Of a DNA stretch of 61,841 nt, positions 38,647 to 47,218 are shown piece by piece (the first letter of the stretch is position 1; each line of letters opens with the position of its first letter). Location: assembly GCA_016185605.1 (NCBI GenBank), contig JACPNG010000011.1, forward strand, positions 1 through 61,841, in the 5' to 3' direction. The position numbers and the translations under genes were made by a program. This DNA is from Candidatus Woesearchaeota archaeon (GTDB taxonomy: Archaea > Nanobdellota > Nanobdellia > SCGC-AAA011-G17 > JACPNG01). The notes beneath the pieces are model-generated. The model was not told where the DNA came from. It searched no databases and saw nothing but the letters and a program-made list of their open reading frames with translations.

Positions 38647-39182
38647 TGGAAGATTACAAAGAAGATAATATAGAAGAGATTCCCCGGAGCAAAATAAAAA
38701 GATATCTTGTATTAATTCTGGCTGTAATTTTAATTTTCTTGGTTTCAACTTATTATGTTATATTTTACGGCGTTGATGATGTACTATCTGGATTAATCCA
38801 AAGCTATAAAATAGATGATAAATTAACATTGAGTTTTAAAAACAATAAAATTATTTTTTCCAAAGAAGTTTATGATGAATTAAATAACATTTATAATGAA
38901 AATAAAGAACTGGAATTTAAAGCTTGTTTAATGGGCTATGTAAAAAATAATATCTATAATATTGATAATATCATAATTCCAAAAACTTTTTCTCAAAAAT
39001 ATAATGAAGTTGTCTCAGAAAGGTGCGACAATGAAACTCTAATAGACTTGCATAGCCATCCATTCAGGAGATGCTTGGCTTCTTTTCAGGATATAATAAA
39101 TTTCAGAATATTAAAGATTACAAATGAAAATATCCTATTGGCTGTGATGTGCGAGAAGGACAGATTTTATATTTATGGATGA
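38647..39182 (+). CDS. membrane-anchored JAB/MPN (JAMM)-like protein
   Basis: N-terminal TM; 'LIDLHSHPFRRCLASFQD' fits HxHP(x)nSxxD. Start set downstream of the att site. Confidence 0.65.
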
Positions 39183-39212
39183 TTAAGAATGTTTTTCATA
39201 ATTCATAAAACA

Positions 39213-39243
39213 CCAAAAGATTTATAAATAAGCTAAATCAGAA
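39213..39243 (+). promoter_or_regulatory. 23S rRNA promoter segment
   Basis: CCAAAAGATTTATAAATAAGCTAAATCAGAA, 1 mismatch to 2226-2256. Confidence 0.75.
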
Positions 39244-39303
39244 AATAAATCATGGCAGACTAAATTAGAGCATTGGTTTCTAAATAAATTTGTCAATTAT
39301 ATT

Positions 39304-39311
39304 TTTCTGCA
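39304..39311 (+). other. candidate 23S processing stem, 5' strand (pairs 44583-44590)
   Basis: TTTCTGCA complementary to TGCAGAAA. Confidence 0.4.
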
Positions 39312-39476
39312 GCTCAAATCTGAATTGAATTTGGGTGAAGGGCGCTAATTTTGACGAGACTTTTCAAGAAAAGTTTCTTTAGCGTCGTGCATAGGTAAGG
39401 CATCCTACGCAATTAGGTGGATGACTTGGCTCAAAACAGCGATGAAGGACATGGCAAGCTGTGATAAGCCTAGGGT

Positions 39477-39552
39477 ACTGCTGTGAAGTGTATTGGAGTG
39501 GAGAAATATTTATATTCTTTGAAATTAAAAAGACACTTTACAGCAGCCTAAG
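39477..39552 (+). other. BHB microintron, 23S intron 1 (76 nt)
   Basis: Inner CTGCTGTGAAGTGT/ACACTTTACAGCAG, central TAGG/CCTA, bulges GTA/AGA, outer GCC/GGC; mature CCTAGGGT|AGGCGCACGCAGCC. Confidence 0.9.
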
Positions 39553-39817
39553 AGGCGCACGCAGCCCTTGAACCTAGGATTTCTGAATGGGACTTCCTGA
39601 ATATTCCGAAAGGAAGGCCAACGCGGTGAATTGAAACGTCTTAGTAACCGCAGGAAAAGAAATTAACAAAGATTCCGTTAGTAGCAGCGAGCGAAAACGG
39701 AGGAGAGCAAACTGAATTTCTTACAGTAATGTAAGATAGATGTGGTGTTGTAAGACTCGCTTTTAGTCCTTTTTAGTTGCCTAAATTCCTCTGGAAAGGG
39801 GAACCATAGAGGGTGAT

Positions 39818-40504
39818 ATAGAGCCAGTCAAAAATCTTTTTTAACTCAAAAAACATAGTAGATAGGTGATAGAAAAACAAAACTATCTTGCTTATCTTTT
39901 AGGGGTTTTGAGGGATGGACATATTAGAATAGACAAAAATAAAAAGTATGTTCATTACACAATGGAGTTTTGCAGTAACGACAAGGTATGGTTAGATAAT
40001 ATCGCAAATATTATTGAAATATTAGCTAACAAAAGACCAAGTATTAGACCATTTAAGAAGATATATTGGAGACTTAGGTTGAGGGATAAAAACTTTATAT
40101 TAAAACTAAAAGAATTATCTCAGTTTAAGGTTCCACAGTCAACATGGTTTACACCTCCATTTATAATGAAGTCAGATAAAGAAACTAAGAAATGGTATAT
40201 AAGTGGTTTCTTTGATGCAGAAGGGTGCATTGGGAAAGGTAACTACAAATATTATAATTTTGATATTTATCAATCTTGGTTTCACGACAATAACTGTCCT
40301 CCATTAGATGATATAAAAGAGATGTTATTAGATTTCAATATTAAATCATCTAAGATAAAATTAAGAAAAAATAGAAATAATCTTTTTGTTTTAAGAATAA
40401 CAAATAAAGAGTCTATAATTAATTTTTGTAATAATTTTCAGTTGTTAAATTCAAAGAAGAGTGAATTAATAAAAAAGATTGTAATTTGACTGGTTCTACA
40501 CCAT
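39818..40504 (+). other. BHB intron, 23S intron 2 (687 nt) with LAGLIDADG ORF
   Basis: Inner TAGAGCCAGTC/GACTGGTTCTA, central GGTG/CACC, bulges ATA/ATA; mature GGTGAT|AGTCCCGT. Confidence 0.9.
39866..40489 (+). CDS. LAGLIDADG homing endonuclease (two-motif, GTG start)
   Basis: 'YLLGVLRDGHI' and 'YISGFFDAEGC'. Confidence 0.9.
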   Translation: MIEKQNYLAYLLGVLRDGHIRIDKNKKYVHYTMEFCSNDKVWLDNIANIIEILANKRPSIRPFKKIYWRLRLRDKNFILKLKELSQFKVPQSTWFTPPFIMKSDKETKKWYISGFFDAEGCIGKGNYKYYNFDIYQSWFHDNNCPPLDDIKEMLLDFNIKSSKIKLRKNRNNLFVLRITNKESIINFCNNFQLLNSKKSELIKKIVI

Positions 40505-41282
40505 AGTCCCGTGGGGTAACATGAAAAGGATGTGTGAGTATCTTGAGTAGTGCTTCTTGGATATGAAGCATCAATCTGGGAGTCATTAACTTCTAACTCT
40601 AAATATGTTTTGAGTCCGATAGCGCATAGTATAGTGATAAAACGTTGAAAAGTACCCTTAACAGGGTGTGAAAAGAGCCTGAAACCTAATTGTTACAGTG
40701 TGATACTGCTCTTCGGAGTTGTATCGTATGTTTTGAATAACAGGCCAGGGAGTTTATCTAAGTGGCAAGAATAATCTAACAAGAGTATTCATAGAGAAAT
40801 CAAATTCCCGCAGTTCACGAGGGGAAGGGTTTTAACTAGCCCAAGTCACTTGGATATTACCAGAACGCGGACGATCTAATCTTGAGCAAGGTGAAGCGGT
40901 CTTAACAGACCGTGGAGGCCTGAAGGGATTCTGTGTGCATGCGTCCCTCTGACTTGAGATTAGGGGTGAAAAGCCAATCGAGTCCGCTGATAGCTGGTTC
41001 CTGCCGAAATATGCCGCAGTATAGCCTCGATGGAGGTAACTAAGATTGTAGAGCTACGGATTTGAGGGTAAGGGGTAGAAATACTTCGCTTTCTTGTCCA
41101 ACTCCAAATGTCTTAGCGCCGTAGAAGTCGGGAAACAGGGGAGCGCGGTAAACGTGTTTTCCAATAGGGGAACAGCCCTCTCTAGAGTTAAGGTCCCAAA
41201 ATGCTAGTTAAGTGTTAAAGGGTGAAAGGTGTATAATACCAAAGACAGCTGGGAGGTTGGCTTAGAAGCAGCCATCCTTTAA

Positions 41283-41326
41283 ACTTTTTAGGAAAAAGTT
41301 TAATCAAAAATCCTAAAGAGAAAGAG
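41283..41326 (+). other. BHB microintron, 23S intron 3 (44 nt, GTPase-associated centre)
   Basis: Inner CTTTTTAGGA/TCCTAAAGAG, central CTTT/AAAG, bulges AAA/AGA; mature CATCCTTTAA|AGAAAGCGTAACAGCTCACC. Confidence 0.9.
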
Positions 41327-41997
41327 AGAAAGCGTAACAGCTCACCAGTCAAGGTATTATGCCCTGAAAATGGACGGGGCTAAATTAGCTACCGATACTC
41401 TAGACTCCAGAAATGGATGTGGTAGGCAGGCGTTCTGTTAGGGCAGAAGTTTTTTCGTAAGAGGAAATTGACCTAATAGAAATGAGAATCCTGGCGGTAG
41501 TAGGATCAATACAGAGTGAGAATCTCTGATATCGTAAGGGTAAGGGTTTCTTAGCAATATAGATTAGCTAAGAGTAAGTCGATCCTAACTGGATTCCTAA
41601 TTGGACATCCGGGAATGGGAAACAGGTTAAGATTCCTGTACTATCTAAGATTTGCTCAGATTACGCTTTGGGATAAGCTGACAATCCTCGTCTAGATTGC
41701 CCTTGAAAATAATTTTGTGGAGTATCGTAATGATGAGAAACAAAATAAGTTTAAGGGGCTAGCAATAGTTCAGCTGATTCCTAGAGCCCGTGAAAAAAAT
41801 CTGAGGCCATACTTAGATAATCGTACCCAGAACCAGCACTGGTGCCCTAGCTGAGAAGGCTAAGATATGAGAGAATAATCTAACTAAGGGAAATCGGCAA
41901 ATTAGGTGCGTACCTTCGGTATAAGCACTCCCTGCGATTGTTAGTCAAGCTAGCGATTACAGGGTTCAATAACAAGGGAGGTCCGTCTGTTTAACAA

Positions 41998-42563
41998 ATG
42001 GAAATAAGAGAAATGTTTAAATACAACGTTGGCTGAATTTTAGCTAATGGATCAGTATTTAACAGGACTATTTGTGGGAGATGGGTCAATTCATCTTGGT
42101 AAAAATTGGAAGTACCAAGTTTGGATAGACCAACATAACAGAAATGCTGACATTCTGAAAAAAGCTGCTGAAATTCTTCAAAAAGAAGGATTCAATGTTT
42201 GCGTATATAAAATTCCTGATAATAAAATTAGGGTATATGTATGCGCAAAAAGGCTTTTCACAGAATTTTCTGAAGTAAAGAAAAATCCTGTAAATCATTT
42301 TCTTAATTTGAATGAAAACGATAAAAAAGAATTTGTTGCAGGATTTTTTGATGCAGAAGGAACAGTTACAGACAGATTTGTAATCTACAATGGAAATATA
42401 ACACTTCTACAAGCAATAGAAAAATTCCTTAAAAAACTTGGAATTGTATGTTATATATACAGATTCGGAAAGATTTTTGGAATTCAAATTTATCAGAAAA
42501 AATCTGTAGAAAAATTCGTTAACCACATTAAATGTATTAAAATATCTCGTATTTCCGGTTAAG
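41998..42563 (+). other. BHB intron, 23S intron 4 (566 nt) with LAGLIDADG ORF
   Basis: Inner TGGAAATA/TATTTCCG, central TAAC/GTTA, bulges AAA/AGA, outer TGTT/AACG; mature CTGTTTAACAA|AAACGCCGC. Confidence 0.92.
42047..42562 (+). CDS. LAGLIDADG homing endonuclease (two-motif, divergent from the other three)
   Basis: 'YLTGLFVGDGSI' and 'FVAGFFDAEGT'; TATA-like TTTAAATAC ~23-31 nt upstream. Confidence 0.9.
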   Translation: MDQYLTGLFVGDGSIHLGKNWKYQVWIDQHNRNADILKKAAEILQKEGFNVCVYKIPDNKIRVYVCAKRLFTEFSEVKKNPVNHFLNLNENDKKEFVAGFFDAEGTVTDRFVIYNGNITLLQAIEKFLKKLGIVCYIYRFGKIFGIQIYQKKSVEKFVNHIKCIKISRISG

Positions 42564-42834
42564 AAACGCCGCTATCTGCTAGCCAGCAATGGTTTGTATA
42601 GATAGCCACGTCTGCCCAGTGCCAGTACTTCAAACTCCTTTTCAAGGGAGCTAAGAGCTGGTAAACGGCGGGAATAACTATAATTCTCTTAAGGTAGCGA
42701 AATGCCTTGCCGTTTGATTGGCGGCCTGCATGAATGGCGTAACGAGATCTCCACTGTCCCTAGTTAGAGTCTCCCGAATACATCCTTCTGGTGTAAAGAC
42801 CAGAGATGCCTAGTGGGACGTAAAGACCCCGTAG

Positions 42835-42866
42835 ATGGATTTATATTAAATATATCTCCAACGGAA
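42835..42866 (+). other. BHB microintron, 23S intron 5 (32 nt)
   Basis: Central CCGT/ACGG, bulges AGA/AAA, inner TGGATTTATA/TATATCTCCA with 2 mismatches; mature GACCCCGTAG|AACTTTACTGTAGC. Confidence 0.78.
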
Positions 42867-43090
42867 AACTTTACTGTAGCATGTTGCTGCAGTGTGGAAT
42901 TTATTGTGCAGTATAGGTAGGAGTCGCTATGGCCTAGTCGCCAGATTAGGTCTAGACAAAATTGAGATACTACCCTTTAGATTCTATACTGCTCACCTAT
43001 GGGACACCGGCATGCAGACAGTTTGGCTGGGGCGGCACCCTGCTGAAAGGATATCAGCAGGGCCCAAAGGTAAGCTCATCCAGTTTAGAA

Positions 43091-43136
43091 AGAAACTTTT
43101 AGGAAAAGTTTCATCAAAATCCTAAGTTTCATAAAG
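43091..43136 (+). other. BHB-like microintron, 23S intron 6 (46 nt; boundary +/-2 nt)
   Basis: Inner GAAACTT..AGGA/TCCTAAGTTTC, central TTAG/ATAA (3 of 4), bulges AAA/AGA; mature TTTAGAA|ATCTGG. Similar to 23S intron 3. Confidence 0.75.
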
Positions 43137-43304
43137 ATCTGGAGTAGAGCGCAAGAGCAAAAGCTTGCTTGACTGTGTCTTCCTCAGTAAGAGACGCAGG
43201 GGCGAAAGCCTGGTCTAGCGAACCTCTATACCTCTTTAATGGGGGTTAGAGATTACAGAAAAGCTATCTCGGGGATAATTGAGTTGTAGCGCCTGAGAGC
43301 TCAA

Positions 43305-43350
43305 AGAGCTTTTTCTTAAAAAGAAAAACCTCGGAAAAAGAAACGAGTAT
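43305..43350 (+). other. microintron, 23S intron 7 (46 nt, helix 89 loop; weak BHB)
   Basis: Extra sequence between GAGAGCTCAA and ATCGACGGCGC; central GCTC/GAGT, bulges AAA/ATA, inner helix poor. Confidence 0.65.
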
Positions 43351-43407
43351 ATCGACGGCGCTGCTTGCTACTTCGATGTCGGCTCTTCCTATCCTGGGCG
43401 TGCAGAA

Positions 43408-43480
43408 TTGTACGCAGGAAGAGAGAACTCAAGGTCTTTACTAAAAAAGTCACTTGACAATGCTCTTCACGATACTGTGA
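43408..43480 (+). other. BHB-like microintron, 23S intron 8 (73 nt, helix 91)
   Basis: Central GCAG/CTGT, bulges AAT/GAG, inner TGT[A]CG/CGATA then GAAGAG/CTCTTC, outer GGGCG/CGCCC with a bulged T; mature GGGCGTGCAGAA|GCGCCCAAGGG. Confidence 0.78.
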
Positions 43481-43543
43481 GCGCCCAAGGGTGAAGGGGT
43501 TCACTTATTAAAAGGGATCGTGAGCTGGGTTAAGTACGTTGTG

Positions 43544-44293
43544 ATTCCCACTGTAAGTTTTAGCCTTAATTGATTTATAGCGTCGACAAAACAAAACATT
43601 TAAATCCATTTAACTTAGTAACAACATGGAGTTGAATGCTAAGAATAACAGTAATATAGCATATATAATTAGTGCTTTAAGAGACGGTTGTTTTACTCAA
43701 CAAAACAGTAATTACATCTATAGAATCAGAGTTTATCAGAAGAATAAAATTTGGATAAACAGACTATCCAATATTTTAGAGAGTACTTTTGACAAAACAC
43801 CAAGAATAACCTTTGATAAAAGAAAGGGGATTTGGTGTTTAGAAATAAACTCTAAAACTATTTTTAAAGAGATAGTAAAGTTGAGCGAATATCCTGGAAG
43901 CCAGAAAGAATGGAAAACTCCTTCATGGATACTGAAATCCTCTAATGAGATTATCAAAAGCTACATAAAAGGGTTTTTTGATGCTGAGGGTGGAATTCCA
44001 CATATAGAAGAAAGAGAGATTGCACCAAAAGACATAAGGATTCATTTTTCACAAGGCAACAAGCAGTCTTTAAGCGAATTAAAGTCTCTAATTGAAAGAT
44101 TTAACATCAAGACTGGAAAAGTATGCGGACCATATTACAAAAAAGGATACAGCAATCCGCAGTATGTTTTAATGATCCATGGAATAAAAGAAATGATAAA
44201 ATTCTATAATTTAATCGGCTCTTTACATCCATTAAAAATCAAAAGATTTGAAATAATAAAACAGGCTAAATAAAACTTGCATGGGGACAACAA
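43544..44293 (+). other. BHB intron, 23S intron 9 (750 nt, helix 93) with LAGLIDADG ORF
   Basis: Inner TTCCCA/TGGGGA, central GTTG/CAAC, bulges TGA/AAA; mature TACGTTGTG|AGACAGTATG. Confidence 0.9.
43626..44273 (+). CDS. LAGLIDADG homing endonuclease (two-motif)
   Basis: 'YIISALRDGCF' and 'YIKGFFDAEGG'; TATA-like TTTAAATC ~20-27 nt upstream. Confidence 0.9.
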   Translation: MELNAKNNSNIAYIISALRDGCFTQQNSNYIYRIRVYQKNKIWINRLSNILESTFDKTPRITFDKRKGIWCLEINSKTIFKEIVKLSEYPGSQKEWKTPSWILKSSNEIIKSYIKGFFDAEGGIPHIEEREIAPKDIRIHFSQGNKQSLSELKSLIERFNIKTGKVCGPYYKKGYSNPQYVLMIHGIKEMIKFYNLIGSLHPLKIKRFEIIKQAK

Positions 44294-44582
44294 AGACAGT
44301 ATGTATAATAGCTACTAGGTATGTTCAAGATCTGAGTGGAAGGACCCTTTAGTACGAGAGGAACAAGGGTTCGGCGCCTCTAGTCAACCTGTTGTCTGAC
44401 AAGGCAGGCAGGGCAGCCACGCGCTATGGGATAAGAGCTGAAAGCATCTAAGCTCGAAACCCTCCGCAAAAATAGATTCAGAGCACTTCCATAACAGAAG
44501 TTTGATAGGATTGGGGTGTAAGCTTCAAGGCAACGAGAAGTTCAGCCTGCAATTACTAACAGCTCAAAATATGCCTTACTTA

Positions 44583-44590
44583 TGCAGAAA
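44583..44590 (+). other. candidate 23S processing stem, 3' strand
   Basis: TGCAGAAA complementary to 39304-39311. Confidence 0.4.
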
Positions 44591-44703
44591 TTATTTTATT
44601 TCTTGAATATTTTTTATAAGTAAAATCAATTTAATATAGTTAGTAATATCTAAATTAATTCCAGTTACAAAATATTTATAATAAACATCTCTTGTGTATT
44701 TTT

Positions 44704-45057
44704 ATGATAGAAACACAAAATAAAATTAAAAAGTTCAACGATGAAAGGGAATGGAGTGATCCATCTTCAATTAAAGACCTTCTTTTGAATATGAATGAAG
44801 AGGTTGGTGAGATGTGGAGCATCATTAAATGGGTTGATGTTCAAACACAGCAGAAATTAATTAAAGAAAACAAGGAAGAGGTTGAGAATTTTATAGGGGA
44901 CATGATATATTTAATTATGAAAGTCTCTTATTTGTGCGATGTTGACTCTAAGAAAGCCATAAATGATGTTTTAAATGAATATGAAAAAAGATTTCCTGCT
45001 GAAAAATCTAAGGGAAACCATGGAAACATTAAAGCTGGTGGGATTGACTTGAAATAA
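44704..45057 (+). CDS. MazG-like nucleotide pyrophosphohydrolase
   Basis: 'LLLNMNEEVGEMWSIIKWVD...EEVENFIGDMIYLIMKV'. Confidence 0.75.
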   Translation: MIETQNKIKKFNDEREWSDPSSIKDLLLNMNEEVGEMWSIIKWVDVQTQQKLIKENKEEVENFIGDMIYLIMKVSYLCDVDSKKAINDVLNEYEKRFPAEKSKGNHGNIKAGGIDLK

Positions 45058-45153
45058 TTACTCCAATCTTAGATAATAATTAATAAATGGGATAATAAAT
45101 TCTATATTCTAAATCTTAATAAAGTTATTAAATGGTTATTTTCATATATTTCT

Positions 45154-46212
45154 ATGGATACTATTAGGGTTGCTTTTGATTTGTTTTATGATTTAATAAA
45201 ACCAGTTGTTTTTAAGTTAACAGATAAGGATCCGCAGACAGCCCATGAGTTGTTTATTAAATTCTGCAAGCTTATCCATAGATTTGGCTTAGAAGAACTA
45301 ATTTTAGACAATAAAAGAAATAATTCCATATTACCATTTGAATTATCCAATGCAGCTGGATTTAATAAAAATGGGGATATTCCTCCAACTGTTCTTAATT
45401 TTTTGGGATTTGAAAGAGTGGTTGTTGGCACTGTAACATATGATAGATGGGATGGAAACCCCAGACCAACAATTAGAAGATATCCAGAAACAGAATCAAT
45501 GGTTAACTGGATGGGATTACCTGGAGTTGGTGCTAAAGAGGTTGCGCAAAGATTAGCTAGTTATGGAAATCATGGAGTACCAATTACAATTAATATTATG
45601 TCAACTCCAGGAAAACAAGGGAATGAATTATTAAGAGATCTTGAAGGAACAATATTATCAACAAGGAATCTTAATTATGTTAATAGATTTGAGTTAAATG
45701 TTTCTTGTCCTAATACCCATGGTAAAAGTGGAGAGATGGATGCCAGAGATGAAAATCTTAGAATGTTAGATTATATGTTAAAAGTAATGGATAAATGTTT
45801 ACATCATTATCAAGAAGCTTACTTTAAAGTATCTCCTGATTCCACATCAGCTGATATTGATGATACTATAAATGTTGCAAAAGAACATAATATTAGAGGT
45901 GTTGTTATAGGAAACACAACAACACAGCATAATAAAAAGTATATTCCAATTTCTCCTATGATTAACGGAAAACAAGTTGGTGGCGCTAGTGGAAATGCTG
46001 TTTATACCAATTCATTAAAAGTGCAAAAAGCATATGATAAAAAAATAAAAGATATTGGAAAAGATTGGAAATTAATTGTATGCGGGGGAATCAACTCATT
46101 GGAAAGATTATCAGATAGATTAATGTATGGGGCTAATGGTATACAAATTTATACCCCATTAGTATTTTCAGGACCAAAATTGTTAAGAGAATTAAGAGGT
46201 TATAAAAAATAA
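45154..46212 (+). CDS. pyrD: dihydroorotate dehydrogenase
   Basis: 'NAAGFNKNGDIPPTVLNFLGFERVVVGTVTYDRWDGNPRPTIRRYPETESMVNWMGLPG', 'FELNVSCPNTHG', 'VIGNTTTQ'. Confidence 0.88.
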   Translation: MDTIRVAFDLFYDLIKPVVFKLTDKDPQTAHELFIKFCKLIHRFGLEELILDNKRNNSILPFELSNAAGFNKNGDIPPTVLNFLGFERVVVGTVTYDRWDGNPRPTIRRYPETESMVNWMGLPGVGAKEVAQRLASYGNHGVPITINIMSTPGKQGNELLRDLEGTILSTRNLNYVNRFELNVSCPNTHGKSGEMDARDENLRMLDYMLKVMDKCLHHYQEAYFKVSPDSTSADIDDTINVAKEHNIRGVVIGNTTTQHNKKYIPISPMINGKQVGGASGNAVYTNSLKVQKAYDKKIKDIGKDWKLIVCGGINSLERLSDRLMYGANGIQIYTPLVFSGPKLLRELRGYKK

Positions 46213-46247
46213 TTATTCCAATTCTAAGAAGCAAAGATTAATTTAAT

Positions 46248-46469
46248 ATGGAAAAAAGATTTCATGTATTAATAGAACAAGATGAAGACGGGGGATATAT
46301 AGGGAGAGTTCCAGAGTTGCAGGGATGTTTAAGCCAAGGCGATACTTTAGATGAACTAATGAGAAATATTAGAGAAGCTATTGAATTATGCCTAGAGGTT
46401 GAAAAGGGAGAAAAGTCTATTTCTGAAGAAGATATTAAATTTGTAGGTGTCCAAGAAATTACTGTATAA
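46248..46469 (+). CDS. hicB: HicB-family antitoxin-like protein
   Basis: 'FHVLIEQDEDGGYIGRVPELQGCLSQGDTLDELMRNIREAIELCLE'. Confidence 0.88.
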   Translation: MEKRFHVLIEQDEDGGYIGRVPELQGCLSQGDTLDELMRNIREAIELCLEVEKGEKSISEEDIKFVGVQEITV

Positions 46470-46688
46470 TGAAACTTCCTTTATTATCTGCTAAGGAGCT
46501 TTGCAAGTTTTTGGAAAAAAATGGTTTTGAATTTATAAGGCAGTCATAGATTCTATAGACATTCTGATGGAAGAACAACTGTTGTTCCCATTCATTCTGG
46601 CAGAGATATAAAAAGAGGCCTTCTTAAAGGAATACTTGACGAGATAAGAATGAGCAGAGAAGAGTTCTTTAATAAATATAAGAAATAA
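46469..46688 (+). pseudogene. hicA: HicA-like toxin, frameshifted
   Basis: Frame 1 MKLPLLSAKELCKFLEKNGFEFIRQS* ends at 46549; frame from 46539 continues GSHRFYRHSDGRTTVVPIHSGRDIKRGLLKGILDEIRMSREEFFNKYKK*. Confidence 0.85.
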
Positions 46689-47141
46689 TTATTCCAACCC
46701 CCAGTCATCACCTGCTGGTTTTCTTTCTTCATTTAATGTTCTTCTTTGTTTCATCTCTTGAGATCTAAAATAAACATCTCTATGAGATTTTAATCTTTTT
46801 AACTTGGCTATTAAAATATTTCTTATCTTGTCCCATAAAATCTTCTCAAAATCCTTGTCTTTTATCATATCTGGATAGACTGAAATGAAATCCACTCTTT
46901 CTTTATGGTAGATAGCTTGCTTTCTTTTCATAGCCCTTGTATACTCATTCTTGTCAGCCATCCCAAAATACTCTATAACAATATTAAAATCATCCAAGTA
47001 AAAATCAGGATGCCATATCTGCATCTTATTATCCAGAGAATCTTTTATTAAGATTGGTTTTTCATAGGTGAATCTAATCATTCTTTTCTTTAGAAATTCG
47101 AAAATTCTCTTTTCCCCGTCTGACTTGAAATTATAAGCCAT
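46689..47141 (-). CDS. PD-(D/E)XK nuclease-like protein
   Basis: 'KMQIWHPDFYLDDFNIVIEYFG'. Confidence 0.55.
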   Translation of the reverse strand: MAYNFKSDGEKRIFEFLKKRMIRFTYEKPILIKDSLDNKMQIWHPDFYLDDFNIVIEYFGMADKNEYTRAMKRKQAIYHKERVDFISVYPDMIKDKDFEKILWDKIRNILIAKLKRLKSHRDVYFRSQEMKQRRTLNEERKPAGDDWGLE

Positions 47142-47218
47142 TATTCTATTATCAACTTATAATATAAAAAGATTTAGCTCAACGAAAGCAATATAAATCT
47201 TTGGTAAAATATTAAAAT

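Larger units (their letters stand above)
39395..44570 (+). rRNA. 23S ribosomal RNA gene, interrupted by nine candidate introns
   Basis: GGTGGATGACTTGGCTC, GTGAATTGAAACGTCTTAGTAACCGCAGGAAAAGAAA, AACTATAATTCTCTTAAGGTAGCGAAATGCCTTG, CTAGTACGAGAGG-type (TTTAGTACGAGAGGAAC); ends approximate. Mature length ~2855 nt. Confidence 0.97.

Noticed and set aside
41690-41800. Possible further 23S insertion near AAAATAATTTTGTGGAGTATCG
   Set aside because: The region is variable in archaeal 23S and I could not find a BHB that restores a conserved sequence.
42892-43125. ORF 42892-43125 (77 aa)
   Set aside because: Conserved 23S domain V sequence plus a microintron.
43316-43504. ORF 43316-43504 on the minus strand
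   Set aside because: Antisense to 23S exons and introns 7-8.
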